Positions 8,850 through 17,815 of a DNA stretch of 64,000 bases are shown in pieces (the first letter of the stretch is position 1; each line of letters starts with the position of its first letter). This DNA comes from Paraburkholderia panacisoli. Its GTDB lineage: Bacteria; Pseudomonadota; Gammaproteobacteria; Burkholderiales; Burkholderiaceae. Position numbers and translations under genes: made by a program. The notes beneath the pieces were generated by a model. It saw only the letters and a program-made list of their open reading frames with translations, ran no database searches and was not told the DNA's origin. The stretch lies in NCBI RefSeq assembly GCF_008369935.1, contig NZ_VTUZ01000011.1, positions 1 to 64,000 on the forward strand. The letters are read 5' to 3'.

Positions 8850-9644
8850 ATGAATCAACCCATGTCACGCGATACGCCAGCCATCGAGATGCGCAACGTG
8901 TCGTGCCGTTTCATTTCTCCGGACGGCAAGGCGACGATCGCGTTGCGCGACTTCAGCATGTCGGTGGCGCGCGGCGAATTCGTCGCGGTGGTCGGCCCGA
9001 CCGGTTGCGGCAAGTCCACCACGCTCAGCATGATCACCGGACTGCTGAAGCCCACCACCGGCGAAGTGCGCGTGATGGGCGCGCCGGTGGACGGCATCGA
9101 CCCGCGCATCGGCTTCGTCTTCCAGGCGGACGCCGTGTTCCCGTGGCGCTCGGTGCTCGACAACGTGGCCGCCGGTCCGCTGTATCGCGGCCGTTCGAAG
9201 TCGGCCGCGTACGACGAAGCCAACGAATGGCTGCGCCGCGTGGGACTCGACAAGTTCGGCAAGCATTATCCGCATCAGCTGTCCGGCGGCATGCGCAAGC
9301 GCGTCGCGCTCGCGCAGACCTTCATCAACAAGCCGGAAATCCTGTTGATGGACGAGCCCTTCTCGGCGCTCGACATGCAAACGCGCACGCTGATGCAGGA
9401 CGAGCTGCTGCAATTGTGGGCGGGCGTCGGCTCGGTGGTGTTCGTCACGCACGATCTTGAAGAAGCGATTGCGCTTGCCGACCGCGTGTTCGTGCTGACC
9501 GCACGCCCGGCGACGCTGAAGAAGGTGTACGAAATCGATCTGCCGCGTCCGCGCGTCACGTCGGAGGTTCGCTACGACCCGCGTTTCATCGAAATCTCGC
9601 GCGACATCTGGCACGACCTGCGCGAAGAAGTGCAGATCGGTTAA
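8850..9644 (+). CDS. ABC transporter ATP-binding protein (SsuB/TauB type)
   Basis: A 264-residue ABC ATPase. Walker A is GPTGCGKST near residue 50, the signature is LSGGMRKRVALAQ near residue 145, Walker B is LLMDEPFSALD, and the switch His is in FVTHDLEEA. The start is preceded by GAGAGGCACC about ten bases upstream. It lies 39 bases after the binding protein and 16 bases before the permease. It powers the importer encoded around it. Confidence 0.9.
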   Translation: MNQPMSRDTPAIEMRNVSCRFISPDGKATIALRDFSMSVARGEFVAVVGPTGCGKSTTLSMITGLLKPTTGEVRVMGAPVDGIDPRIGFVFQADAVFPWRSVLDNVAAGPLYRGRSKSAAYDEANEWLRRVGLDKFGKHYPHQLSGGMRKRVALAQTFINKPEILLMDEPFSALDMQTRTLMQDELLQLWAGVGSVVFVTHDLEEAIALADRVFVLTARPATLKKVYEIDLPRPRVTSEVRYDPRFIEISRDIWHDLREEVQIG

Positions 9645-9660
9645 TCAAGGAACGGCAAAC

Positions 9661-10524
9661 ATGTCTACTACCTCTCAACAGATGATGCCGTCAGGCATCG
9701 ATGCCGCGTCGCTCGCCCAGGTGGAACGCGTCGCGCAAAAACGTATCCGGCAGCGTCATGCGCTGGTGATCACGCTGCGCGTCCTCGTGCTGGTGGTCGT
9801 GCTCGGCGGATGGGAACTGTCCGCGCGCCTCAAGTGGATCGACCCGTTCTTCTTCTCGATGCCGAGCGCGATCTTCGAGCAGATCGTCGACTGGTTGGTG
9901 AACGGCACGTCGCAGGGGCCGCTGCTTACGCAGGTGTGGGTCACGCTCGAAGAAACCGGACTCGGCTTCATTATCGGTTCGGTGGCGGGCATTTTCTGCG
10001 GCATCGTGCTCGGCCGCAACAAACTGCTGTCCGATGTGTTCAGCCTCTACATCAAGATCGCCAACTCGATTCCGCGCGTGGTGCTCGGCTCGGTGTTCGT
10101 GATTGCGCTCGGTCTCGGCATGGCGTCGAAGGTGGCGCTGGCGGTGGTGATGGTGTTCTTCGTCGTGTTCGCCAATGCGTTCCAGGGCGTGCGTGAAGCG
10201 GACCGCTACATGATTGCGAATGCGCAGATTCTCGGCGCGTCGCGCCGCCAGGTGACGACGTCGGTGGTGATTCCGTCGGCGCTCAGCTGGATTCTCGCCA
10301 GCTTGCACGTGAGCTTCGGCTTTGCGCTGGTCGGTGCGGTGGTCGGCGAGTTTCTCGGCTCGAAGCAAGGCATCGGCCTGTTGATCTCCACCGCGCAGGG
10401 CGCGTTCAATGCGAGCGGCGTGTTCGCGGCGATGATCGTGCTGGCCGTGGTCGCGTTGGCCGCCGACTATCTGTTGACCGCAATCGAGCACCGTCTGCTG
10501 AAGTGGCGGCCTCAAGCGGTTTAA
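9661..10524 (+). CDS. ABC transporter permease (SsuC/TauC type)
   Basis: A 287-residue inner-membrane permease with about six hydrophobic segments. The EAA-loop region (FQGVREADRYMIANAQILGASRRQ, about residues 177-200) contacts the ATPase. RBS is AAGGAACGG. It is the last gene of the three-gene importer operon and is followed after 40 bases by a strong intrinsic terminator. Confidence 0.88.
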   Translation: MSTTSQQMMPSGIDAASLAQVERVAQKRIRQRHALVITLRVLVLVVVLGGWELSARLKWIDPFFFSMPSAIFEQIVDWLVNGTSQGPLLTQVWVTLEETGLGFIIGSVAGIFCGIVLGRNKLLSDVFSLYIKIANSIPRVVLGSVFVIALGLGMASKVALAVVMVFFVVFANAFQGVREADRYMIANAQILGASRRQVTTSVVIPSALSWILASLHVSFGFALVGAVVGEFLGSKQGIGLLISTAQGAFNASGVFAAMIVLAVVALAADYLLTAIEHRLLKWRPQAV

Positions 10525-10565
10525 GTGAGCCGTATCTGGCCGTGCAGCTCCCGGCCTCGTAGTTC

Positions 10566-10602
10566 AATGCCGTTCAGTCCGGGACTGAACGGCATTTTTT
10601 TT
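10566..10602 (+). terminator. intrinsic terminator of the ABC importer operon
   Basis: A perfect 14-bp stem (AATGCCGTTCAGTC paired with GACTGAACGGCATT) with a three-base loop runs directly into a tract of eight T. It ends the operon 40 bases after the permease stop. Confidence 0.93.
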
Positions 10603-10921
10603 AGACTGCTCCGTCGCTTGAATAACGCAGCACCTGTTTCGTTCTCACATCAGGAAGCGAATGCGGCGTCTAATCCAGGCCGCTCTTCCTGATCGCGCGT
10701 GTTGCTGTCTTCACGGCACTTTGCTCCACGCAGTGTCACCTGTCAGCCAACTTCCGGCCGCCATGCGTTGGCCGGCGCGCAACACTTTTCCCCGCTCTCC
10801 CCCTCCCCGTTACCCCCTGAACGCCCCTCGCACAAGGGCCGGCGCCTAATGGCACGGTCGATGCGTAACTGCGACCACCCAAGTCGCGTCGTTACCAACA
10901 ACACTTGCAACGAGGTGCGCC
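10603..10921. other. intergenic stretch without a recognised gene
   Basis: About 320 bases between the importer terminator and the TPR gene. No reading frame here resembles a protein. A pyrimidine-rich patch around 10795-10815 is the only compositional oddity. Confidence 0.6.
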
Positions 10922-12382
10922 ATGTCGAGTACCCACAGTCAACGCCGCCCAATGAACTGGCGAAGTCGGTCGTTCCGTCCGGGCGGGGCCGCGCGGCGTC
11001 ACAACAGCCGACGCTTCGCGGGATTCCTGCCGCTCGGGTTGCGCGCCGCGTGGCTCATCGGTCGGGGGCCGAAGGACATATGGCCGTACATCGTGTCGTG
11101 GCTATTGCTGCTGCTGACGATCGGCTCCATCTGTCTCGTCGTGCGCGGCGTGCTAACCCGCCAATTGCTGGTGCCGCCCGTTGAAACGCCGCAAACGCTC
11201 ACCGAGCGCGGCTACACGCCGGGCTTTCTCGCAGAGCGGATCATGTCGTCGATGCGGGATATCGCTCAGGACTCCGGGTCCATCCCTCACGACACGATGA
11301 CCGACACCGACGCGCAACCCGACATTCAGATTCCGGGCCCGGAGATGTCGTATGCGTCGACGGTCCGCTTCATCAAGGGGGTCATCAAGCGCACGGACGT
11401 GGTCGTTCACGTCGGCGTCACGGAAGTAAAGGGCAGCAAGGACACTTACATTGCCCATGTGCAGATAGAAGGCGGCCCGTTCAACTCCCGCGAGAGCATC
11501 GTTCCGTTCGAAGGGCACGACCTGGAAAAGTTCGTGCAAGAGATCGCAGTCAAGGCGATGCGGCTCGCCGAGCCGAACATCCTCGCCAGTCATCTTTATT
11601 CGGAGGTCCGGAAAACCAGGTGTTCGCTGGCGAACTGCGACTACAACGAGATCGTCGCGATCTATGACGAAGTACTCGCACTGCCCGCGTCCGAGCAAGG
11701 CGAATGGGCGCTCGCGGGCAAAGCGTGGCTGCTCGCCGATCAGGGGGAGTCGAAAGCGAAAGAGGCGGAACGGCAAACGCGCGACGCGCTGACCGTCTAC
11801 CAACATTCGGCGGTTCTGCACGCGAGTCTCGGCCGTGCGCTGGCACAACAAAACCGACTCGACGATGCGCTCGACGCATTGCGTGCCGGCGCGAGCGAGA
11901 AATCGAAGACAGCGGAAAACCTGCGCCTTCTCGGTGACGTGCTGTTGCATGCGCATCGCAATGCCGAAGCACTCGACGCGTTCAAGCAGGCTGACAAAAT
12001 GAACCCGGACTCCGTCGACAATCTGCACGACTGGGGCGAAGCGCTCAACAGCGTCGGCAGATACGACGACGCGATCGAGAAGCTCTCCCGCGCCGTCAGG
12101 CTGCGCCCCGATCTTGCGCCGTCCTACGCGGAATTGGGCCGCGCACTCGATCACAAAGGGGATCTGCGCCGCGCCTCGCGTAACTATGCAGAAGCGCTGA
12201 AACGCGACGCGGGCAGCTTGTCCGCACACGAGACCCAACTAGCGCAACTCGCCAACACCGTAGAAGACGGCGGCGCACCGAACACGCCGACGCCCGGCGC
12301 TCGAACCCGACCCGTTTCGAATCCACGCCCAGCACTTTCGTTGCAAGCGTCAGTTGACGCACCGCGCAATGCCGAAGCGTAA
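10922..12382 (+). CDS. membrane-anchored tetratricopeptide-repeat protein
   Basis: A 486-residue protein with one transmembrane segment (about residues 57-79), a basic cytoplasmic N-terminus, and a globular middle domain I do not recognise (about 100-225). At least four TPR units follow from about 240 to 440, for example DALDALRAGASEKSKTAEN and YDDAIEKLSRAVRLRPD. The tail is Pro/Ala/Thr-rich. It precedes the GH108 muramidase, holin-like and phosphoesterase genes in the same orientation with gaps of 55 to 210 bases. TPR proteins scaffold complexes; the partner here may be the lysis module, which is inference only. Confidence 0.75.
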   Translation: MSSTHSQRRPMNWRSRSFRPGGAARRHNSRRFAGFLPLGLRAAWLIGRGPKDIWPYIVSWLLLLLTIGSICLVVRGVLTRQLLVPPVETPQTLTERGYTPGFLAERIMSSMRDIAQDSGSIPHDTMTDTDAQPDIQIPGPEMSYASTVRFIKGVIKRTDVVVHVGVTEVKGSKDTYIAHVQIEGGPFNSRESIVPFEGHDLEKFVQEIAVKAMRLAEPNILASHLYSEVRKTRCSLANCDYNEIVAIYDEVLALPASEQGEWALAGKAWLLADQGESKAKEAERQTRDALTVYQHSAVLHASLGRALAQQNRLDDALDALRAGASEKSKTAENLRLLGDVLLHAHRNAEALDAFKQADKMNPDSVDNLHDWGEALNSVGRYDDAIEKLSRAVRLRPDLAPSYAELGRALDHKGDLRRASRNYAEALKRDAGSLSAHETQLAQLANTVEDGGAPNTPTPGARTRPVSNPRPALSLQASVDAPRNAEA

Positions 12383-12437
12383 CCGCAGAAGCACCCCGTG
12401 TCTTTGTCGTACTCACAGCAGAAGAGGAGAGATGTCG

Positions 12438-12920
12438 ATGGACAACTTTGAAGACGCATTCAAGGCTCTGATCGGAAACGAAGGTGGTTATTCGTTCAAT
12501 CCGGCCGATCCTGGTGGCGAGACGATGTGGGGCGTGACGGCGCGCGTCGCACGCAATCACGGCTACACCGGCGCGATGAAGGATCTTCCGCTGGAGACCG
12601 CTCAGCAGATTGCCAAGCAGAAGTACTGGGACCCCTTGCACCTCGACGAACTCGACCCCCGCGTGGCCTTCCAGATCTTCGACGCGAACTATAACGGCGG
12701 CCTCATCGTGTTGTGGATGCAAAAAGCGTCAGGGGCGAAGGAAGACGGCAAGTTCGGCCCGGACACCCTGGATGCGGTCAAAGGCGCTGACCCGATGAAG
12801 TTCGTGATGCGCTTCGCCGCCTATCGCCTGCGGTATCTCCGCAACCTTCATACGTGGCCTAACTTCAGCCGTGGCTGGACCGAACGGATGGCCGCCAATC
12901 TTCTTCTTGGAGCAGCATGA
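12438..12920 (+). CDS. GH108-family peptidoglycan hydrolase (muramidase/endolysin)
   Basis: About 160 residues. The N-terminus carries the GH108 signature with the catalytic Glu in IGNEGGYSFNPADPGGET, followed by WGVTARVARNHGY. The C-terminal half fits a type 3 peptidoglycan-binding domain (DGKFGPDTLDAVK). There is no signal peptide, as for phage endolysins. The ATG at 12438 has AGGAG eight bases upstream; the in-frame ATG at 12432 is too close. The stop overlaps the start of the next gene, a holin-like membrane protein, giving the classic endolysin-holin pairing. Confidence 0.85.
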   Translation: MDNFEDAFKALIGNEGGYSFNPADPGGETMWGVTARVARNHGYTGAMKDLPLETAQQIAKQKYWDPLHLDELDPRVAFQIFDANYNGGLIVLWMQKASGAKEDGKFGPDTLDAVKGADPMKFVMRFAAYRLRYLRNLHTWPNFSRGWTERMAANLLLGAA

Positions 12921-13612
12921 TGGACTGGTCAAAAGTAGCGTCGAACATTGGCACCACCGCCCCGCTTCTCGCCGGGCTCGTAGGCGGTCCGGTCGGACTG
13001 GGCGTGACGGCTGCCGCGGCGATCATCTCGCATGCGCTCGGCACGCCGAGCGATCCGTCCTTCGTCGAACCGGCGTTGAACGACCCCGGTGCGCTCGAAA
13101 AAATCCGCCAGGCCGAGAGTGCGAACTCGCTGCAATTGCAGCAACTGGTCGTCACCGCGGCTCAGGCGAGGCTTGCGCATGAAACCGATATGGCGCGCAT
13201 CCAGGCGGACGATGTGGCCAACGCGCGCGCCATGGGGACCACCAATCGCGACTGGGTCCCCAAGGTACTCGCGATGGCAGTCACGACGGGGTTCTTCGGC
13301 ATTCTCCTGCTGATGGCGTTCCAGCCTTTGCCGGGCGCCAACAAGGATCTCGTCAACGTGATCGTCGGCGCGCTGGGCACTGCGTGGATCAGCATCATCG
13401 GCTACTACTTCGGCACCTCGGTTGGATCGATGCGCAAAACCGAACTGCTCGCCAAGCCCAGCGTGCCGATTACGGCGGATACCGCGCTCACTCTGCGTGA
13501 ACCTGCGACGCCGTCGGCAGCGCGTGCGCAAGCCGCGCCGGCCCATCCCGGGCATGAGGTCCTCCAGCCGTTCACGCCGGGCGGACAGGGGCCGATCTAC
13601 TCGGGCAGTTGA
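12917..13612 (+). CDS. holin-like membrane protein
   Basis: A 231-residue protein. It has a hydrophobic N-terminal segment (about 12-45), a charged helical region rich in Gln, Ala and Arg (55-105), and two transmembrane helices (about 113-135 and 145-168). The tail is Pro/Ala-rich and polar. The layout resembles three-transmembrane holins of gene-transfer-agent or phage type. Its start overlaps the muramidase stop by four bases (ATGA). It would release the signal-less muramidase across the inner membrane, which is inferred from pairing rather than shown. Confidence 0.65.
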   Translation: MMDWSKVASNIGTTAPLLAGLVGGPVGLGVTAAAAIISHALGTPSDPSFVEPALNDPGALEKIRQAESANSLQLQQLVVTAAQARLAHETDMARIQADDVANARAMGTTNRDWVPKVLAMAVTTGFFGILLLMAFQPLPGANKDLVNVIVGALGTAWISIIGYYFGTSVGSMRKTELLAKPSVPITADTALTLREPATPSAARAQAAPAHPGHEVLQPFTPGGQGPIYSGS

Positions 13613-13825
13613 CACACCGTTCGTCATTCACGCGAAGCAGCGGCGGCGGGACTGCAGCTTGCCGGCGCCTACTTCGCGGTTTTGTAGGCTAGCAGGTCCG
13701 GCAGCAAGGCTCTTTCGCCGCCGCGCGTTTTGCGCTACGTTGGCAACGCCCGCCAGTTCAAGAGGCGTGGCCAACACGGCGGTACGCAGACGGAATCCAT
13801 CCAGTCCACCCTTGGAGCGACGAAG

Positions 13826-15349
13826 ATGAGTGACGTGCACGACGGCGCACAGAAGGATCCGATCGACCATGTAGTCCTGCTGCTGATGGAGAACCACTCC
13901 TTCGATCAAATGCTCGGCTGTCTGGACGCCGTGCATGCAGGACTGGACGGCGTGCGCAACGCAGCGTCCAATTCCAACGACGACGGCAAAGGGCATACGT
14001 TCTTCGTCCACGAGACGCGTGAGCGGCAAATGCAACTCGATCCGAATCATGGGCATCGCGCGGTGCTGGATCAGATCGCGGGAGGCAACAGCGGCTTCGT
14101 GCGCTCCTTCACGCACGACTACCCGAACAGCAGTCAGGCCGAGCGGCAAGACATCATGGGTTACTACCCGCTCGGTTACCTTCCCGCGCTGCACACACTG
14201 GGCTCGCAATTCACCGTGTGCGACCGGTGGTTTGCGCCGATGCCGGGCCCCACGTGGCCGAACCGCTATTTCGCGCTCACGGGTACGTCGAAGGGAGAGA
14301 TCGGCATGCCTTCGGGACTCGATGCTCTGAATCCTGCGTGGTACACCGGCCAGGACCAGGACACAATCTTCGACCGTCTGAACGCCGCGCGCAAGACGTG
14401 GAAGATCTACTTCTACGATTTTCCGGCCTCGCTGTTATTGAAGAATCAGCGTCGGCCGGAGAACCTCGCCAACTATCACAAGTTCGACACGTTCTTCCAC
14501 GACGCAGCCGGTCCCGCCGACGCTTTCCCGCAGTTCGTGCTCATCGAGCCGAAGTACTTCGGCGAAGCGCAGAACGACGACCATCCGCCACACAACATCA
14601 TGAAGGCGCAGAAGCTGATTGCGGATACCTACAATGCGCTGCGCTCGAACCAGGCGTTGTGGGAGCGAACATTGTTAGTGATCCTTTACGACGAGCACGG
14701 CGGCTTTTACGATCATGTGGTGCCGCCATCCAACGCTGTCGCACCCGATGAGCACACCAGCAGCTTCAGCTTCACCCAGCTCGGCGTACGCGTACCCGCC
14801 GTTCTGGTCTCGCCATGGTGCGATGCCGGCGTGTGTCACGCGCAATTCGATCACTGCAGCGTGCTGAAGTATCTCTGCGACAAGTGGCAGCTCCCGCCGC
14901 TCGGCAATCGCACGCGGGCCGCGGCCAGCATCGGTCTGGCGGTTCGCTGCACGGGCGAGGCCCGCACCGATACGCCGGCGTTTATCCGCGTGACCAATCA
15001 ATCGCTGATCGCGCAGCATGTGGAGTTGGAGAAGAAATCGTCGAACGGCAATCAGCACGGGCTGCACCATTTCGCCGACTATCTGCATGCGGAGCTGGAT
15101 CGATTGGCGTCGGAAGTCGTCGAAGCAGCCGCCGATTTCGCCCGCGCGGAGAACGCGTGGGTTCGCTTCAAGAGCGCGTTGGGTTCCGTGTTGATGAGTG
15201 TCGGACAGTGGCTCAGCCGGGACTTCTATCAAGCGAAAAACCAGCGGGATGCGCGTACGGGTCAGGCGTTCACACGGTTGTCGCAAGCCGTGGACGGCGC
15301 AGCGGGCACGCCGCAAAAGGACGCCGCCGCGCCGACGCGGCGAGGTTAG
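13826..15349 (+). CDS. phospholipase C-like phosphoesterase
   Basis: A 507-residue protein of the PF04185 phosphoesterase family (phospholipase C / acid phosphatase AcpA type). Family motifs are LLMENHSFDQMLG near residue 22, the MPGPTWPNRYFALTG region near residue 135, and YDEHGGFYDHVVPP near residue 290, which together form the metal site. No Tat or Sec signal is present, unlike classical PlcC enzymes, so it may be cytoplasmic or exported by another route such as lysis by the adjacent muramidase-holin pair. The start at 13826 has GGAG eight bases upstream. The C-terminal 100 residues form a helical region I do not recognise. Confidence 0.82.
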   Translation: MSDVHDGAQKDPIDHVVLLLMENHSFDQMLGCLDAVHAGLDGVRNAASNSNDDGKGHTFFVHETRERQMQLDPNHGHRAVLDQIAGGNSGFVRSFTHDYPNSSQAERQDIMGYYPLGYLPALHTLGSQFTVCDRWFAPMPGPTWPNRYFALTGTSKGEIGMPSGLDALNPAWYTGQDQDTIFDRLNAARKTWKIYFYDFPASLLLKNQRRPENLANYHKFDTFFHDAAGPADAFPQFVLIEPKYFGEAQNDDHPPHNIMKAQKLIADTYNALRSNQALWERTLLVILYDEHGGFYDHVVPPSNAVAPDEHTSSFSFTQLGVRVPAVLVSPWCDAGVCHAQFDHCSVLKYLCDKWQLPPLGNRTRAAASIGLAVRCTGEARTDTPAFIRVTNQSLIAQHVELEKKSSNGNQHGLHHFADYLHAELDRLASEVVEAAADFARAENAWVRFKSALGSVLMSVGQWLSRDFYQAKNQRDARTGQAFTRLSQAVDGAAGTPQKDAAAPTRRG

Positions 15350-15558
15350 CAGGCGGACAGTGCGGCATCTTCAGCAAAGCGCCGCGTCAGCGCACAAGCC
15401 GCCGTGCCGGGAAGTTCCCCGCTTTTATCTCAAAACTCGCAACAAACCTTACCTGAATCGGCCATTACTCTCTCCGGATCGCAAAACTACAATGTAATCA
15501 CTGACTACGAACGAGGACGTTCGCAGCAAGACAAAAACCGAACTGGAGGTAGTTCATC

Positions 15559-15876
15559 ATGAAATCGCTCATTCAAGCTGTTGTTATCGCCGCTGTGCTG
15601 GCCGCTCCTGTCGCTTCGTTTGCGCAGTCCAACCAGCCCGTGACCCGCGCCCAGGTGCGCGCCGAACTGGTTCAACTGGAAAAGGCAGGCTACCAACCGG
15701 GTCACGCCGATCCGCACTACCCGGCTGACATTCAGGCCGCACAAGCTCGCGTCGATGCGCAAAACGGCACTGCACAATCGGCAGCAAGCGGCTTTGGCGG
15801 TGCGGTAAGCAGCTCGTCGCAATCGGGCCATACGGCTCCGGTCACGGGTCCGAAGTCGATCTACTTCGGCCAGTAA
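15559..15876 (+). CDS. DUF4148 small exported protein
   Basis: A 105-residue protein with a clear signal peptide (residues 1-22, ending SFAQS) and the DUF4148 pattern: TRAQVRAELVQLEKAGYQPG then DPHYPADIQAAQARV. The family is abundant in Burkholderiales and its function is unknown. GGAGG eight bases upstream fixes the start, and a TACAAT-like -10 lies near 15487. It stands alone between longer spacers. Confidence 0.85.
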   Translation: MKSLIQAVVIAAVLAAPVASFAQSNQPVTRAQVRAELVQLEKAGYQPGHADPHYPADIQAAQARVDAQNGTAQSAASGFGGAVSSSSQSGHTAPVTGPKSIYFGQ

Positions 15877-15995
15877 GCAGCCATCAAGCGGTGGTGCGTT
15901 GCTAGCGAGTTGCGCGGCGACATGACCCACAGGCGCGATGTCTTACGCTGATCCGCCGCCCAGCGCGTCCATGAGGCGCGCATCCTGACTCAAAC

Positions 15996-16037
15996 GAACT
16001 GGCCCGCGACCGAATGACTGCGATCGCGGGCCAGTTC
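15996..16037. terminator. terminator-like hairpin after the DUF4148 gene
   Basis: A perfect 14-bp stem (GAACTGGCCCGCGA with its complement) encloses a 14-base loop. There is no strong T tract, so termination efficiency is uncertain. The rest of 15877-16177 shows no gene. Confidence 0.5.
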
Positions 16038-16177
16038 TGTATTCGACACCTCCGTCATCGGGCTCCCGATGACTTCGCCCGGGCCTTCACGGTCTGGGCG
16101 CTTTTTCCCGGCGCTGTCCGCGCGCCGTTGGGGTTCGGCTAGACACGTGTTTCAGTTGTCAGGCCCGGCGATCGCGA

Positions 16178-16426
16178 TCAATCGCGCGCAATCAGATCGC
16201 CCACTTGACCACGGCCGGTTACGAGACAGCTCGACAGGAAATTTTCCCCCTGGCTGCTGGCCCCGGCGTCTCCAAAGCCTTTCTTCAACGCGTTCGATTT
16301 GACCAGTTGCGCGCCCTGGTGGCACGTGATGGTGCCTATCTCTCCGGCTTGCGCACGCATCAACGCCCTATCCGCCATCAGATAGCCGAGCAGCAGGACC
16401 ACGGCAATATTGAACGCTTGTCTCAT
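16178..16426 (-). CDS. small exported protein, unknown function
   Basis: About 82 residues. A very good ribosome site (AAAGGAGG) six bases before the ATG at 16426 supports expression and excludes the longer frame from 16471. The first 24 residues are a signal peptide or membrane anchor (AFNIAVVLLLGYLMADRAL). The mature part has two cysteines (TCHQ near 34, SSCLV near 66) that could pair in the periplasm. I do not recognise the family. Confidence 0.6.
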   Translation of the reverse strand: MRQAFNIAVVLLLGYLMADRALMRAQAGEIGTITCHQGAQLVKSNALKKGFGDAGASSQGENFLSSCLVTGRGQVGDLIARD

Positions 16427-16606
16427 GCTTTGCCTCCTTTTGGAAGAGACTAACGCGATCAAGCGATGCACGGTCCTAGGGCTTTCCCGATTCAGCGCTA
16501 TTCAATGATGCACATTAAATCAAGAGGCGTTGCACTTCCGGCGCGACGATAAAGCACACCTCACCCGGCTTCGTGAAGCATGGCAAACCCCGACACAGCA
16601 CTACGT

Positions 16607-17653
16607 TCAGAGGCGCGCTTCGATCTGCCCGATCCGCTTTTCGATCGCATTACGCACCAGCGCGTTCGACGGCACCAGCAGCAGCGACGACGCGATGATC
16701 CGGTACACCGTGTTGCGCCGGACCTTGGAAACCTTCTGCGGATCGAGCCACGCATCGTTATCCACCAGCAACAGCAGCGTTTCCAGGCCGATCAGAATCG
16801 GCCATAAACAGGCGAGCCGCAAGCGCACCGAAAATGCCGGAATCGCCAGCGTGTACGCCAGAGCATCGCGGAAGTGATCGAGCGTCTTGCGCAACAGCTC
16901 GACCAGCAGCGGCCGCGCGCGCAGCGAGTTGGCCGGCAGCAGCAGGTCCTGCGCGCTCAACCCATGCCGATCCAGCATGCTCTGCGGCAGATAGCAGCGG
17001 CCGATCCGCAAATCCTTGCCGCAATCGCGCAGCACATTGGTCATCTGCAGCGCCTTGCCGAACCGCACGCCCCGGCGCGCCATCGTGTCGGGCCGCTCCC
17101 TCAGCGTGCCGGGCATGTGCGCGTAGGTCATCGTGGTCCAGAACTCGCCGACGCAGCCCGCCACCAGATACGTGTAGCGGTCGAGATCGTCGTATTCGCG
17201 CAGCGCCGCGATCTGGCCGGACCGTTCATCGGGGAAGGTGCGCAGATCGAACTCCATACCCTCGGTCAGCGTCGATACGATGCCGCGCACGGCCTTGCGA
17301 TCCGCTTCGCTCAGTTGCGAGAGCACGTCGAGCGCGGGGCCCAACGATTCGAGCAACACCTTCTCGTCCGACTGGATCTGCTGGCCCGCCACTTCGTGGG
17401 CCATGCGCCGTAACAGCGAGCCGTCGTCGCTTGCGCCGTTCACCTGATCGCGCAGCGACAGCAGCAACGCGAGCCGTTGCTCGGGAGAGATCAGCGAGGT
17501 GTCGGCAATCGTGTCGGCTGCGCGCGCGAGCAGATAGGCGAGGCCGATCGGATCGCGCATGCCCGCGGGCAGCACGCGCAGCGTGAGATAAAAGGAGCGT
17601 GAAACGCCTTTCAGGAGCGGGCCGAGAAGGAAGGCCCGGGTCGGATTCGGCAT
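16607..17653 (-). CDS. squalene/phytoene synthase family protein (farnesyl-diphosphate farnesyltransferase type)
   Basis: About 348 residues of the trans-isoprenyl diphosphate head-to-head condensing family. The first aspartate-rich motif is ARAADTIADT near residue 45. The middle region YTYLVAGCVGEFWTTM near 165 and the second motif RDCGKDLRIGRCYLP near 205 follow. A C-terminal hydrophobic segment (IIASSLLLVPSNALV) could anchor it, as in eukaryotic-type squalene synthases. It would join two farnesyl diphosphates into squalene or a presqualene product for hopanoids or carotenoids. No other hopanoid gene is nearby, so the pathway assignment is open. The Met at 17653 is chosen because homology starts there. 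Confidence 0.8.
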   Translation of the reverse strand: MPNPTRAFLLGPLLKGVSRSFYLTLRVLPAGMRDPIGLAYLLARAADTIADTSLISPEQRLALLLSLRDQVNGASDDGSLLRRMAHEVAGQQIQSDEKVLLESLGPALDVLSQLSEADRKAVRGIVSTLTEGMEFDLRTFPDERSGQIAALREYDDLDRYTYLVAGCVGEFWTTMTYAHMPGTLRERPDTMARRGVRFGKALQMTNVLRDCGKDLRIGRCYLPQSMLDRHGLSAQDLLLPANSLRARPLLVELLRKTLDHFRDALAYTLAIPAFSVRLRLACLWPILIGLETLLLLVDNDAWLDPQKVSKVRRNTVYRIIASSLLLVPSNALVRNAIEKRIGQIEARL

Positions 17654-17815
17654 GGATGGAAGCGGGTCGGTATAGGGAAGAAGCAGGCAAATATCAGGCG
17701 CTGCCGAATTGTATACGGCGAAGCGTCTTGCCATGCATCAGCGACCCTGCCCGGCCGCGCATCGACCGTGTTTCAGCCTGGTGGGCTCTACGCCCCCGGC
17801 GACGCTCAGTAGCGT

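Noticed and set aside
12438..13612. Prophage, suggested by endolysin and holin-like genes
   Set aside because: No integrase, capsid, tail or terminase genes nearby.
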